Positions 1-5,445 of a stretch of DNA of 5,445 nt are shown here, piece after piece (position 1 is the first letter of the stretch; each line of letters begins with the position of its first letter). The notes under the pieces are model-generated. The model saw only the letters and a program-made list of their open reading frames with translations. It did not search any database and was not told where the DNA came from. This stretch comes from Spirochaetales bacterium (lineage in GTDB: Bacteria; Spirochaetota; Spirochaetia; Sphaerochaetales; Sphaerochaetaceae), in NCBI GenBank assembly GCA_022784805.1, contig JALFYG010000062.1:1-5445 (forward strand), read 5' to 3'. Position numbers and translations under genes: made by a program.

Positions 1-573
1 AGTCTTAAGGAGAATATTCATAAAGATGACATAGTCATCCTCTCTGGCTCTCTTCCTGATGGTGTTTCTCCCGACACCTATCTTAGGGTATCTGAAATCG
101 CAGAAGAAAAAGGGGCATTGGTTCTCTTGGACACAGGAGAGAAACAGCTGAAGTCCTCTCTTCCAGGTAATTATTACCTTATTAAGCCCAATGAGAATGA
201 AATTAGAGGCCTCTTTAATGATTACACCTCTCCCCTTTCTCTTCTTGCTTCCAAGCTCCAAAAACTTGGAGCAGAGAATGTTCTCATCACCAAAGGTGGT
301 GATGGCGCTTATTTCAAAGGAAATGGGAAGGAATATGAAATAAAGGTTCCTCATATTGATGTAGTCTCAACAATTGGTAGCGGAGACTCCACTCTCGCTG
401 GCTTTGCCTATGGCCTCTCTCTTTCCCTGCCTCCTGAAGAGTCTCTAGCTCTTGCCCTTGCCTTTGGAACTGCAAATGCAAAGCATAGAGAAGTGGGAAG
501 GGTTGAGAAAGAAGAGATGGAAGAGATAAAGAACAAGATAGAGATCAAGGAAATAAAGGACCATGCTATTTGA
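1..573 (+). CDS. fruK: 1-phosphofructokinase-like PfkB kinase, 5'-truncated by window edge
   Basis: Frame 1 is open from the first base, so the gene starts before the window; 190 residues are visible, against roughly 300-315 for the family. The product should phosphorylate a sugar phosphate (fructose 1-phosphate to fructose 1,6-bisphosphate if FruK) in the cytoplasm. Visible PfkB (ribokinase superfamily) landmarks, numbered from the window start, are SGSLPDGV (15-22), the IKPNENE segment (61-67), ITKGGDGAYF (96-105) and the signature STIGSGDSTLAGF (123-135), whose Asp129 is the expected catalytic base. The usual GAGDS is GSGDS here. The SGSLP and KPNE motifs favour FruK or LacC (tagatose-6-phosphate kinase) over ribokinase. 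FruK is chosen because it is the commoner member, but the N-terminal substrate-binding part is missing, so LacC is not excluded. The TTG at 118 is internal to the gene. The 3' end overlaps the next gene by 11 bp, implying co-transcription. Confidence 0.85.
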   Translation, partial: SLKENIHKDDIVILSGSLPDGVSPDTYLRVSEIAEEKGALVLLDTGEKQLKSSLPGNYYLIKPNENEIRGLFNDYTSPLSLLASKLQKLGAENVLITKGGDGAYFKGNGKEYEIKVPHIDVVSTIGSGDSTLAGFAYGLSLSLPPEESLALALAFGTANAKHREVGRVEKEEMEEIKNKIEIKEIKDHAI

Positions 574-946
574 AGAAATACACCATGTGGCGATCATATC
601 CTCAGACTACGAGAAGGCAAAAGACTTCTATGTCGATAAGCTAGGCTTCAAGATAAAGAGAGAAGTTGAAAGAAAAGAAAGGAATGACACCATCATCATC
701 CTCGATGCTGGTAACAATATAGAGATAGAGCTTTTTATAGAGAAGAATCCTCCTCTTAGGGTCACACGCCCTGAGGCAGCAGGCCTAAGGCACTTGGCCT
801 TCAGGGTTGATGATATCATCTCTGCAGTGGCTGAACTCAAAGAAAGAGGAATCGAAACCGAGGAGATAAGAATAGACCCCCAGGATGGGAAGAGAATGAC
901 ATTCTTCTTTGATCCCGATCATCTTCCCCTAGAGATACACGAGTAA
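563..946 (+). CDS. gloA2: YaeR/GloA2-type VOC (glyoxalase I superfamily) metalloenzyme
   Basis: This is a complete 127-residue protein, the usual length for a single-domain pair of VOC beta-alpha-beta-beta-beta modules. It reads very much like E. coli YaeR, sharing an HHVAII start, FYVDKLGF, the RPEAAGLRHLAF block, an IDP-QDGKRMTFFFDP stretch and PLEIHE at the end. Expected metal ligands sit where the family places them: His8, Glu56 (IELF), His77 (RHLAF) and Glu124 (PLEIHE). The family is related to glyoxalase I, which isomerises the methylglyoxal-thiol hemithioacetal, but the YaeR substrate is not firmly known, so glyoxalase activity is an inference. The ATG at 563 is preceded by AAGGA at 547-551 and AAAGGA at 555-560, and it overlaps the kinase stop. 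This suggests translational coupling and a sugar-metabolism operon. No signal peptide or membrane segment is visible. Confidence 0.88.
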   Translation: MLFEEIHHVAIISSDYEKAKDFYVDKLGFKIKREVERKERNDTIIILDAGNNIEIELFIEKNPPLRVTRPEAAGLRHLAFRVDDIISAVAELKERGIETEEIRIDPQDGKRMTFFFDPDHLPLEIHE

Positions 947-961
947 TATATACCCCTCCCC

Positions 962-1002
962 AAGGCTCCTACCAGGAGAGATTATTTCCTCATAGGAGCT
1001 TT
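962..1002 (+). promoter_or_regulatory. Hairpin that encloses the Shine-Dalgarno of the 1005 gene
   Basis: The arms 962-971 and 993-1002 pair over 10 bp, with one G-U pair. Inside the loop, AGGA at 974-977 can pair with TCCT at 987-990, extending the structure. The only good ribosome binding site for the gene starting at 1005 is AGGAG at 994-998, 6 nt from the ATG, and it lies wholly in the 3' arm. The fold would therefore hide the site. A terminator for the upstream kinase/VOC operon is the alternative, but only three T residues follow the stem. The pairing is seen directly; a regulatory role is inferred. Confidence 0.5.
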
Positions 1003-1004
1003 AA

Positions 1005-1475
1005 ATGACTGATACAAAAACACAACCCTTGACCCTTGAGTACACAAACGAAAGAATCGACAACTTGGAAGAGAGAATTCTATCCATGGAAGAAAAAGAG
1101 AATGAAGAATGGGGAGAGAACTTCAGTTCTCTTAAGAAGTCCCTCTCTTCTATCAGGATCTATGTAATAGCGATCTCTATTGTATTCATTGTTCTCAGCA
1201 TCGTTTCCATGATTCCAGAGAAAGAACAAGTAAAAAACAAAGATCCATGGACTCTATTCACCACTTCTTCTTTTCCAGAGTGGCTCAGAATAGAAAGAAA
1301 TGATGATTCCATCCTTCTTCTTATCGATGAGACAACAGAGAAAACAATGATTCCAGGAGACGAATACATGGTTCTCAGTCATAAGACAAGACTAAAGGTC
1401 ACGAAAGAAGAAGATTCTTCTCTTCTTCTATATGGAAACGGAATACTCTACGGAGGATTTAAGTACCAAGAATAA
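1005..1475 (+). CDS. Single-pass membrane protein of unknown function
   Basis: I do not recognise this 156-residue protein. The first 50 residues are charged and hydrophilic with heptad-like spacing at about 14-35 (short coiled coil possible). One clear hydrophobic segment follows at about 52-70 (YVIAISIVFIVLSIVSMI). The remaining 85 residues are polar with alternating beta-type stretches such as DSILLLIDE and LLLYGNGILYGGF. Lys44, Lys45 and Arg51 just before the segment suggest that the N-terminus is cytoplasmic and the C-terminal domain is outside. There is no signal peptide, lipobox or catalytic motif. The ATG at 1005 has AGGAG 6 nt upstream, which supports this start. It lies 58 bp after the VOC gene on the same strand, separated by a hairpin, so it may be in the same operon or separately controlled. 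A strong terminator follows its stop by 8 bp. Confidence 0.7.
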   Translation: MTDTKTQPLTLEYTNERIDNLEERILSMEEKENEEWGENFSSLKKSLSSIRIYVIAISIVFIVLSIVSMIPEKEQVKNKDPWTLFTTSSFPEWLRIERNDDSILLLIDETTEKTMIPGDEYMVLSHKTRLKVTKEEDSSLLLYGNGILYGGFKYQE

Positions 1476-1483
1476 AAGTTGCA

Positions 1484-1513
1484 GAGGATGGTCCGAGACC
1501 ATCCTCCTATTTT
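1484..1513. terminator. Bidirectional intrinsic terminator between convergent genes
   Basis: A perfect 10-bp inverted repeat (1484-1493 with 1497-1506) closes a 3-nt CGA loop. On the plus strand it is followed by CTATTTT; on the minus strand it is followed by TGCAACTTTTATT. It sits between the stop of the membrane protein (1475) and the stop of the minus-strand ATPase fragment (1513), so it can end transcription from both sides. It probably marks the original boundary between the chromosome and the island. Confidence 0.88.
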
Positions 1514-2310
1514 CAATTATCAAAATCCAATAGTTGATCCAAGGTATCTGAAAGACTATCGGAAGCGAGACTTGAAGCAGATATATCCCCTGTGTCTCCA
1601 TATTGTGAAATCTGATCCAAGGCTTCGATGGCAGCTCTTATCTTTGTTCGCAACAGATAACCCGCAGAGAAAGCTGTGTCGATTACTTTCTCTGTATATG
1701 GAGAATAATCTTTTCCATAAGCCAAAGAATAAATCTCTACAATGGTTTTCAAGGAGGAAGTGAGTTCTTCTTCTGTAAGTGCTCTCAATTCTTCTGCATC
1801 TACTATTTTATCAAGAACAGCCTTGATGGTTTCTTTTGCACTCTCATCAATATCCATCAGATCCAAGTATCCATAGTCATCTTTTTCTCCGATTACTTCT
1901 TCTGTATAGGAAGAAGAGAAAGCAAATATAGAGGAGACAGAATCAAAAGATGAAGGAGGGAGAAGGAACTGCGAAATAGTCGAATAAGCAGACATTCTGG
2001 ATTTTCTTGCAAAACGCCCGATCAACTCTGCTTCATCAAAAAGAATAACCCAACCAGAGTATCCCATCACTTTAAACAGGTGGGACATGAACGCAAAATA
2101 ATCTGCTGTATGTTCTTTGACGACAAACTTGTTATTGAAGGCAACCTTCTCTTTGCAATACTTGGAATAGAGGCTTCTGATGGCGGCAACAGATGCAAAG
2201 GAACCTTGAAGATCAGCTTCAAGAACATCGACTTCGTCATCATTACTTCCTTCTGAAGCAAGAAAAGCCTTCAACACATAGTAAAGTCTATTGGTATTAA
2301 GCTTATTCAA
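1513..2310 (-). pseudogene. BrxD-like (DUF2791) P-loop ATPase, C-terminal fragment
   Basis: The frame encodes 265 residues from a TTG at 2310, without a convincing ribosome binding site. It stays open only to a stop at 2350-2352. A Walker B strand is clear at residues 87-95 (WVILFDEAE), followed by a second ATPase strand at about 127-137 (SIFAFSSSYTEE) and a C-terminal helical region with RTKIRAAIEALD (221-232). This layout resembles BREX-associated ATP-binding proteins of the DUF2791/BrxD type. Those proteins are normally around 400 residues or more and carry a Walker A (GxxGxGKS/T) well before Walker B. None is present here, so about 150 or more N-terminal residues are missing and ATP binding is not expected. 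Resemblance begins at about LYYVLKAFL (residues 9-17), so the break lies near 2291-2310. The C-terminus looks natural and is followed by a strong terminator. No other frame disruptions are seen, so the loss is probably recent. The family assignment is from recall and moderately sure. Confidence 0.68.
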
Positions 2311-2312
2311 GG
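2291..2312. other. Rearrangement junction joining two truncated genes head to head
   Basis: Left of this point the minus strand reads into the middle of a DUF2791-like ATPase. Right of it the plus strand reads from just before motif II of an SF2 helicase. There is no room for either N-terminus, promoter or ribosome binding site. The core is the 8-bp palindrome TAAGCTTA (2298-2305), containing AAGCTT. The exact breakpoint is set only by where family resemblance fades on each side. A deletion between divergent genes, an inversion, or an artificial join would all produce this layout. Confidence 0.65.
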
Positions 2313-3517
2313 CACAAAAGCATGTATTATTGATCCTGGATGAAGTCCATCACTACGGAAGCCCCGCCAATAGTCATATCTTCGACTTTCTTTTATCCCG
2401 ATACTATGATGATACTCTCTACCACTCATTGGGGTTATCTGCTACAACAAAAGTCAGGACATTGAACTCCGTCCTTATTACCAATGTCGGCAGTGTATTT
2501 TATCACTATACTCTCACAGACGCCCTGTCTGACGGTATCGTGAATGACTTTGTAGTATTCAATGTTGCAGTTCACTTCAATGAAGAAGAAAGCAAGGCTT
2601 ATGATATTATTTCTCGGGACATACAATTCACCTTTGGAAGAATCTATGATTTATATCCGATACTAAAGAAGATCAACGCATCCCTCATGGATATCTTGGA
2701 TTATTTGTATCACCGTGGAGAAGACGAATTAGCTTCGAGTCTAGAAGCTCTGATAAGAGAAAGAAGAGACATAATTATCAGGACTGACAACAGAATCAAG
2801 GCGGCTCTAGGCATAATCGGATATACGGAAGGAAAAACCATTGTCTTTACAGAAAGAATCGATCAAGTGGATGCGCTTTCAGACAAGCTGAAGCAAACAG
2901 GAATGAAAGTCCTGAAGTATTATGGCGAAATGGATACAAAGTCAAAGGAAGAGAGTCTCAAGGCATTTAAGGAAGGAGGAAATAGAATCCTTATATGCTG
3001 TAAAGCCTTGGACGAAGGACTAGATGTTCCCGATGCAGACGTTGCAGTAGTTATGTCCTCCACATCTACGGAGCTACAGAGGATTCAAAGAATAGGAAGA
3101 GTCATAAGGAAATCTGACGGGAAGCTTCCTTCTTCCCTTTATTACATCCATGTACCAGAATCAGTTGAGGATGACGAATACCTCAGTTTTTTAAACACAG
3201 AAGGAAAAATAATTGTCGACATCAATTATAAAAATGATGAGTTTCAGGATTCCCAATATCTGGATGATATGGTTAGGTTTCTCAAGGCTTCAGACTTCTC
3301 TAATCTTTCCAAAGATAAAATAGAGAGATTGAAGTATTTATTGAAGGGAGGGTGCCTCCGAATCGAGCGTTTTCTAAATATTGATGCTCTTAAATATCTT
3401 CTATCCAAGAAAAAGAACAGTGAATATATCAAGTTGTTCCTTTTAATGAAGAAAACCTTTCAAAGAGAAAACTCCGAGTCACAACAAAAGAAGATATCAA
3501 ATCCTCTTATTGAATGA
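2291..3517 (+). pseudogene. SF2 (SSL2/COG1061-like) DEAD/DEAH helicase lacking its N-terminus
   Basis: The frame is 408 codons from a TTG at 2291, with a stop just upstream (2282-2284) and no ribosome binding site. Helicase motifs appear in order: II, LLILDEVHH (13-21); III, LGLSATT (47-53); IV, TIVFTERI (183-190); V, ALDEGLDVPDAD (239-250); VI, QRIQRIGRVIRK (263-274). Motif I (GxGKT), Q-motif and Ia, which should precede motif II by about 70-100 residues, are absent, so the protein cannot bind ATP normally. The segment around GSVFYHYTLTDALSDGIVNDF (about 67-87) between motifs III and IV resembles the SSL2/XPB-like group used in many restriction and phage-defence loci. Residues after about 300 form a lysine-rich helical tail that I do not recognise. 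It runs divergently from the truncated BrxD-like ATPase and 130 bp before the AlbA_2 gene. The long intact frame suggests recent truncation. The precise subfamily is uncertain. Confidence 0.8.
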
Positions 3518-3595
3518 ATCTCTCCTATTTAACAGACGACACAATCAATCAATCCTACACAAGACAATGAAACCACTTAACACCATGATTCTTTC

Positions 3596-3640
3596 TTGCT
3601 TTCTCTTTCTTTCTCGATATCATTGAGAAAGAAAGGAAGG
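3596..3640 (+). promoter_or_regulatory. Possible promoter, hairpin and ribosome binding site for the AlbA_2 gene
   Basis: A perfect 11-bp inverted repeat (3605-3615 with 3625-3635) encloses a 9-nt loop with GATATC. TTGCTT at 3596-3601 and TATCAT at 3618-3623, 16 bp apart, could be -35 and -10 boxes; the -35 match is weak. GGAAGG at 3635-3640 lies 7 nt before the ATG at 3648 and just touches the hairpin's 3' arm. The arms are pyrimidine/purine tracts without a following T run, so a terminator is unlikely. The repeat could be an operator. The repeat and Shine-Dalgarno are clear; the promoter is tentative. Confidence 0.4.
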
Positions 3641-3647
3641 CAAAGCA

Positions 3648-3908
3648 ATGACCGTATATAAAGAATACGATAAAGAATACAAAGAAGAGAATGATCCAAG
3701 AGTCACGAAAGATGTCGTCGCCTTTCTGAACACAAATGGAGGGACCATATACATAGGGGGCAAAGATGACGGGACCGTCACTGGTGTTGATGACATGGAT
3801 GACACAATTCTTCGTGTCATAAATGATTTGAAAGAATCTATTCTTCCAGACATCCTTCCATTTGTAGAAGTAAACAAGACAGAGATAGAAGGCAAAATAT
3901 TTCTTTGA
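3648..3908 (+). pseudogene. AlbA_2 (Schlafen-like) domain protein, truncated after its N-terminal domain
   Basis: The 86 codons start at a well-placed ATG with GGAAGG 7 nt upstream. Residues 21-47 carry the AlbA_2/divergent AAA_4 signature: DVVAFLNTNGGTIYIGG, then DDGTVTGV. DILPFVEV and EIEGKIFL follow. Members of this family (PF04326, formerly annotated as ATP-binding transcriptional regulators or Schlafen-like proteins) are usually about 200 to more than 450 residues and continue past EGK with a strand and C-terminal winged-helix or other domains. Here the frame stops at TGA 3906-3908, right where recombinase sequence takes over in another frame. The end is therefore a fusion artefact of rearrangement, not a natural terminus. 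AlbA_2 proteins bind nucleic acids and are often found in defence islands. Whether this stub is made or functional is unknown. An independent natural short protein is less likely. Confidence 0.75.
3895..3907. other. Junction between AlbA_2 gene and recombinase fragment
   Basis: One frame reads EGKIFL and stops, as AlbA_2 proteins would up to that point. A frame shifted by one base reads YFFESPRGGTYS from 3898, as tyrosine recombinases of this group do. The two family-like readings overlap over about 10 bases (TATTTCTTT region), so the join may have used microhomology. Confidence 0.6.
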
Positions 3909-4242
3909 ATCGCCGAGAGGAGGAACCTACAGCGCCAGTTGGGTGCAGGAAACGTTCAAGGAATGCAGGGAAAGAGCCAACGGAAAACAGAAGCATCATC
4001 CTTTACCATATGATCTGCGACATAACTATGCCATCGAAAACATCAACAGCTGGTCCGGAGATTCCTTCCGCTACATCCGCGACATAAACATCCTTGCCAG
4101 ATCCATGGGACACTCCAACATAAGGTCCACTCTTTACTATTACACCGTTTCACCCGGCCTGTATGACATCATTGAGAGAATGTCGTCCGATTCCCTGGAT
4201 GATATCGTGAAGATATTGGAGGTGGACCGTGAAGAAAAATGA
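3898..4242 (+). pseudogene. Tyrosine recombinase, C-terminal catalytic fragment
   Basis: The frame is open from just after a stop at 3886-3888, and recombinase-like sequence starts at about 3898 (YFFESPRGGTYSASW). It runs to TGA 4240-4242, about 114 residues against roughly 300-350 for a whole recombinase. It lacks the N-terminal DNA-binding domain, the first catalytic Arg and the Lys. It keeps the last catalytic boxes: PYDLRH (Arg at 4018-4020), MGHSNI with His, and STLYYY with the probable nucleophilic Tyr, by alignment the middle one. The HxxR box is YDLR, a known type in some transposon recombinases. The internal GTG at 3943 has no good ribosome binding site and would not give an active enzyme. 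Its 3' end overlaps the following recombinase by 14 bp, as in intact multi-recombinase elements. So the pair is ancestral and only the 5' portion was lost, at the AlbA_2 junction. Confidence 0.8.
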
Positions 4243-5260
4243 TGCAGAAACTATATTGAGACACATCAATGGATTCCTGACTTCATATGCACCCGACTTC
4301 CTGTCCTCTAGCCCTCATACATTGAAATCCTACCGGGACGCCATAAGACTATATATGATGTTCTTGGAAAAGGACGGTGTCGGCTTCAACAGCCTCTCAT
4401 GGAAGCACTTCGATTCCGATACGATAAAAAGATGGATGATCTGGCTGAGGGATGAACGCGGTTGCAGTGCAGACACCTGCAACATAAGGCTTTCATCGAT
4501 ACGTACATTCCTTAAATATATTCAAGGGAAGGACATTTCAAATGCACATCTTTATGAGGCCTCCAAAGGGATAAACAGACTTCCTGTCACGAAAAAGAAG
4601 GTAACTGGCCTTTCCAAAGAGGTGGTAAGTGCGATACTCAATGCTCCTGACACAAATGATGAAAAAGGACTGAGGGACTTCTGCTTCTTCATGCTCCTGT
4701 ATTCCACTGCATGCAGGATCGACGAAATACTCTCCCTCAGGCTGAAGGACATACATCTGGACTGCAGGAAGCCTTTCATAATCATTACAGGAAAAGGACA
4801 AAAACAAAGGGTTGCCTATGTGCTTCCAAGAGTCGTGTACAACCTGAAGGCATACATACTCCGTTTCCATGGCAACAAGCCTGAGCTTGATTCGTATTTG
4901 TTCTTTTCTCCAATGGGTGAAGGAAAGGAGAGGAAGCTGACGGAACCAGCCATGGACAAAAGATTGAAATTATATGCAAAAAAAGCTCATGAAAAATGCA
5001 GTGACGTACCTTTGGATGTTCATTGCCATCAGTTCCGACATGCCAAGGCGACGCACTGGATAGAAGATGGGATCGATGTCGTGAAGGTCAGCTTCCTGTT
5101 GGGACACGAAAACCTGGAGACGACAATGAAGTACCTTGATGTAAGTATTGGAAGCAAGAGCGAAGCACTTGCGACCATTGAGACTGAGACAGATAGAAAT
5201 GTATCGAAGAAATGGAAGGGCAAAAGCCTTACTGCTGCATTTAAGTACATAATTCAATAA
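4229..5260 (+). CDS. Tyrosine recombinase/integrase, apparently complete
   Basis: This 343-residue protein has the normal two-domain length. Residues about 10-105 form a SAM-like core-binding domain (HTLKSYRDAIRLYMMFL, then NIRLSSIRTFLKYI). Residues about 125-310 form the catalytic domain. All six expected active-site residues are visible: Arg163 (ACRIDEIL), Lys189 (TGKGQKQR), His267 and Arg270 (HQFRH), His293 (LLGHEN) and Tyr302 (TMKYLD), the nucleophile that links to DNA. It should cut and rejoin DNA at specific sites, probably for transposition of its element together with partner recombinases. The GTG at 4229 is chosen because GGAGG at 4218-4222 lies 6 nt upstream and it overlaps the preceding recombinase's stop, implying translational coupling. 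About 35 residues follow the Tyr segment, ending in a basic tail. With its partner truncated, mobility of this copy is doubtful, although the protein itself may be active. XerC/D housekeeping function is less likely given the context. Confidence 0.9.
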   Translation: MKKNDAETILRHINGFLTSYAPDFLSSSPHTLKSYRDAIRLYMMFLEKDGVGFNSLSWKHFDSDTIKRWMIWLRDERGCSADTCNIRLSSIRTFLKYIQGKDISNAHLYEASKGINRLPVTKKKVTGLSKEVVSAILNAPDTNDEKGLRDFCFFMLLYSTACRIDEILSLRLKDIHLDCRKPFIIITGKGQKQRVAYVLPRVVYNLKAYILRFHGNKPELDSYLFFSPMGEGKERKLTEPAMDKRLKLYAKKAHEKCSDVPLDVHCHQFRHAKATHWIEDGIDVVKVSFLLGHENLETTMKYLDVSIGSKSEALATIETETDRNVSKKWKGKSLTAAFKYIIQ

Positions 5261-5383
5261 GACGATGAAATCCAAACTTTCAGGATGGAGATTTATTTGT
5301 ATATAACACAACAAGTGCAAAAGTTATGTACTAAATTCTCCTAGACTGGCGTAATTCCAATCAAAATATACTTAAACACCCAC

Positions 5384-5435
5384 AAAACCAGCAGAAATGG
5401 CACGTTTTCTGCTGGTTTTCCCTTTTATTTGCCCC
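5384..5435. terminator. Strong intrinsic terminator after the recombinase
   Basis: The arms 5384-5397 and 5406-5419 pair perfectly over 14 bp, with a CCAGCAG core, around an 8-nt loop (TGGCACGT). T-rich sequence follows on the plus strand (CCCTTTTATTT). The stem starts with AAAA, so the minus-strand transcript would also end in T residues, and it may act in both directions. Between the recombinase stop (5260) and this hairpin I see no gene. Confidence 0.82.
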
Positions 5436-5445
5436 TTTTGTATGT

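Larger units (their letters stand above)
3898..5435 (+). mobile_element. Remnant of a multi-recombinase (RIT or Tn554-like) element
   Basis: Two tyrosine recombinases of different sequence lie in tandem and overlap by 14 bp. RIT elements carry three such overlapping genes, and Tn554-type elements carry two plus a small accessory gene. The left end, with one partial and perhaps one whole gene, is gone at about 3898. The right limit is unproven: a terminator hairpin lies at 5384-5419 and I see no matching terminal repeat in the window. The assignment rests on gene arrangement and family resemblance. Confidence 0.5.

Noticed and set aside
1479..1763. Open plus-strand frame of 94 codons after the membrane protein gene
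   Set aside because: It lies antisense to the C-terminal end of the DUF2791-like ATPase fragment, begins at the terminator hairpin and has no ribosome binding site or family resemblance.
3541..3554. Three AATC units in tandem after the helicase gene
   Set aside because: It is too short to call a functional repeat, and no similar copies are visible nearby.
2298..3902. Short AT-rich palindromes at both junctions (TAAGCTTA and AAATATTT) as a shared recombination target
   Set aside because: The two palindromes differ in sequence, and 8-bp AT-rich palindromes are common enough that the coincidence is weak.
3905..4087. Open plus-strand frame of 60 codons across the recombinase fragment
   Set aside because: It is the wrong frame of the recombinase remnant, whose family-like sequence is in the frame ending at 4242.
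4970..5320. Minus-strand open frames opposite the intact recombinase
   Set aside because: Composition is typical of antisense reading, with no ribosome binding sites or motifs. The plus strand has a full catalytic domain here.
1..5445. CRISPR array, tRNA or rRNA gene
   Set aside because: I saw no regularly spaced direct repeats, no cloverleaf with a TTCRA-type arm and no rRNA-like stretch on either strand.

Overview
The window looks like the edge of an accessory island in a bacterial chromosome of low-to-moderate GC. Coding strands are rich in purines and in AGA/AGG arginine codons, and there are good Shine-Dalgarno sequences. No gene here fixes the taxonomy. A spirochaete or a Firmicutes-type gut bacterium would fit, but that is only a guess.

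Region 1 (about 1-1510) appears to be ordinary chromosome. It holds the C-terminal two thirds of a PfkB-family sugar-phosphate kinase, most like 1-phosphofructokinase FruK. An overlapping YaeR/GloA2-type VOC metalloenzyme follows, and then an unrecognised single-pass membrane protein whose ribosome binding site lies inside the 3' arm of a hairpin. A perfect GC-rich hairpin at 1484-1506, with T-rich flanks on both strands, closes this region and serves the two convergent genes around it.

Region 2 (about 1513-3908) looks like a broken defence island. On the minus strand lies the C-terminal part of a BrxD-like (DUF2791) ATPase without its Walker A. It abuts head to head, within about 20 bp, the C-terminal part of a plus-strand SF2 (SSL2/COG1061-like) helicase without motif I. 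Both have lost their N-termini at the same junction (about 2291-2312). Downstream is the N-terminal AlbA_2 (Schlafen-like) domain of a third gene, with its own hairpin, possible promoter and Shine-Dalgarno sequence. It is cut off at about 3895-3907.

Region 3 (about 3898-5420) is the remnant of a multi-recombinase mobile element. The C-terminal catalytic part of one tyrosine recombinase is spliced onto the AlbA_2 fragment. It overlaps an apparently complete second recombinase of 343 residues that carries all the expected catalytic residues. A strong hairpin terminator ends the region. The overlapping recombinases resemble RIT (recombinase-in-trio) or Tn554-type arrangements.

Four genes are truncated at only two junctions, yet the surviving reading frames are open. 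This points to recent rearrangement, either a deletion, an inversion or an assembly join. I see no complete new system here. The most informative features are the two junctions, which predict that a full BrxD-like ATPase/helicase/AlbA_2 island with a recombinase element exists in relatives or elsewhere in this genome.
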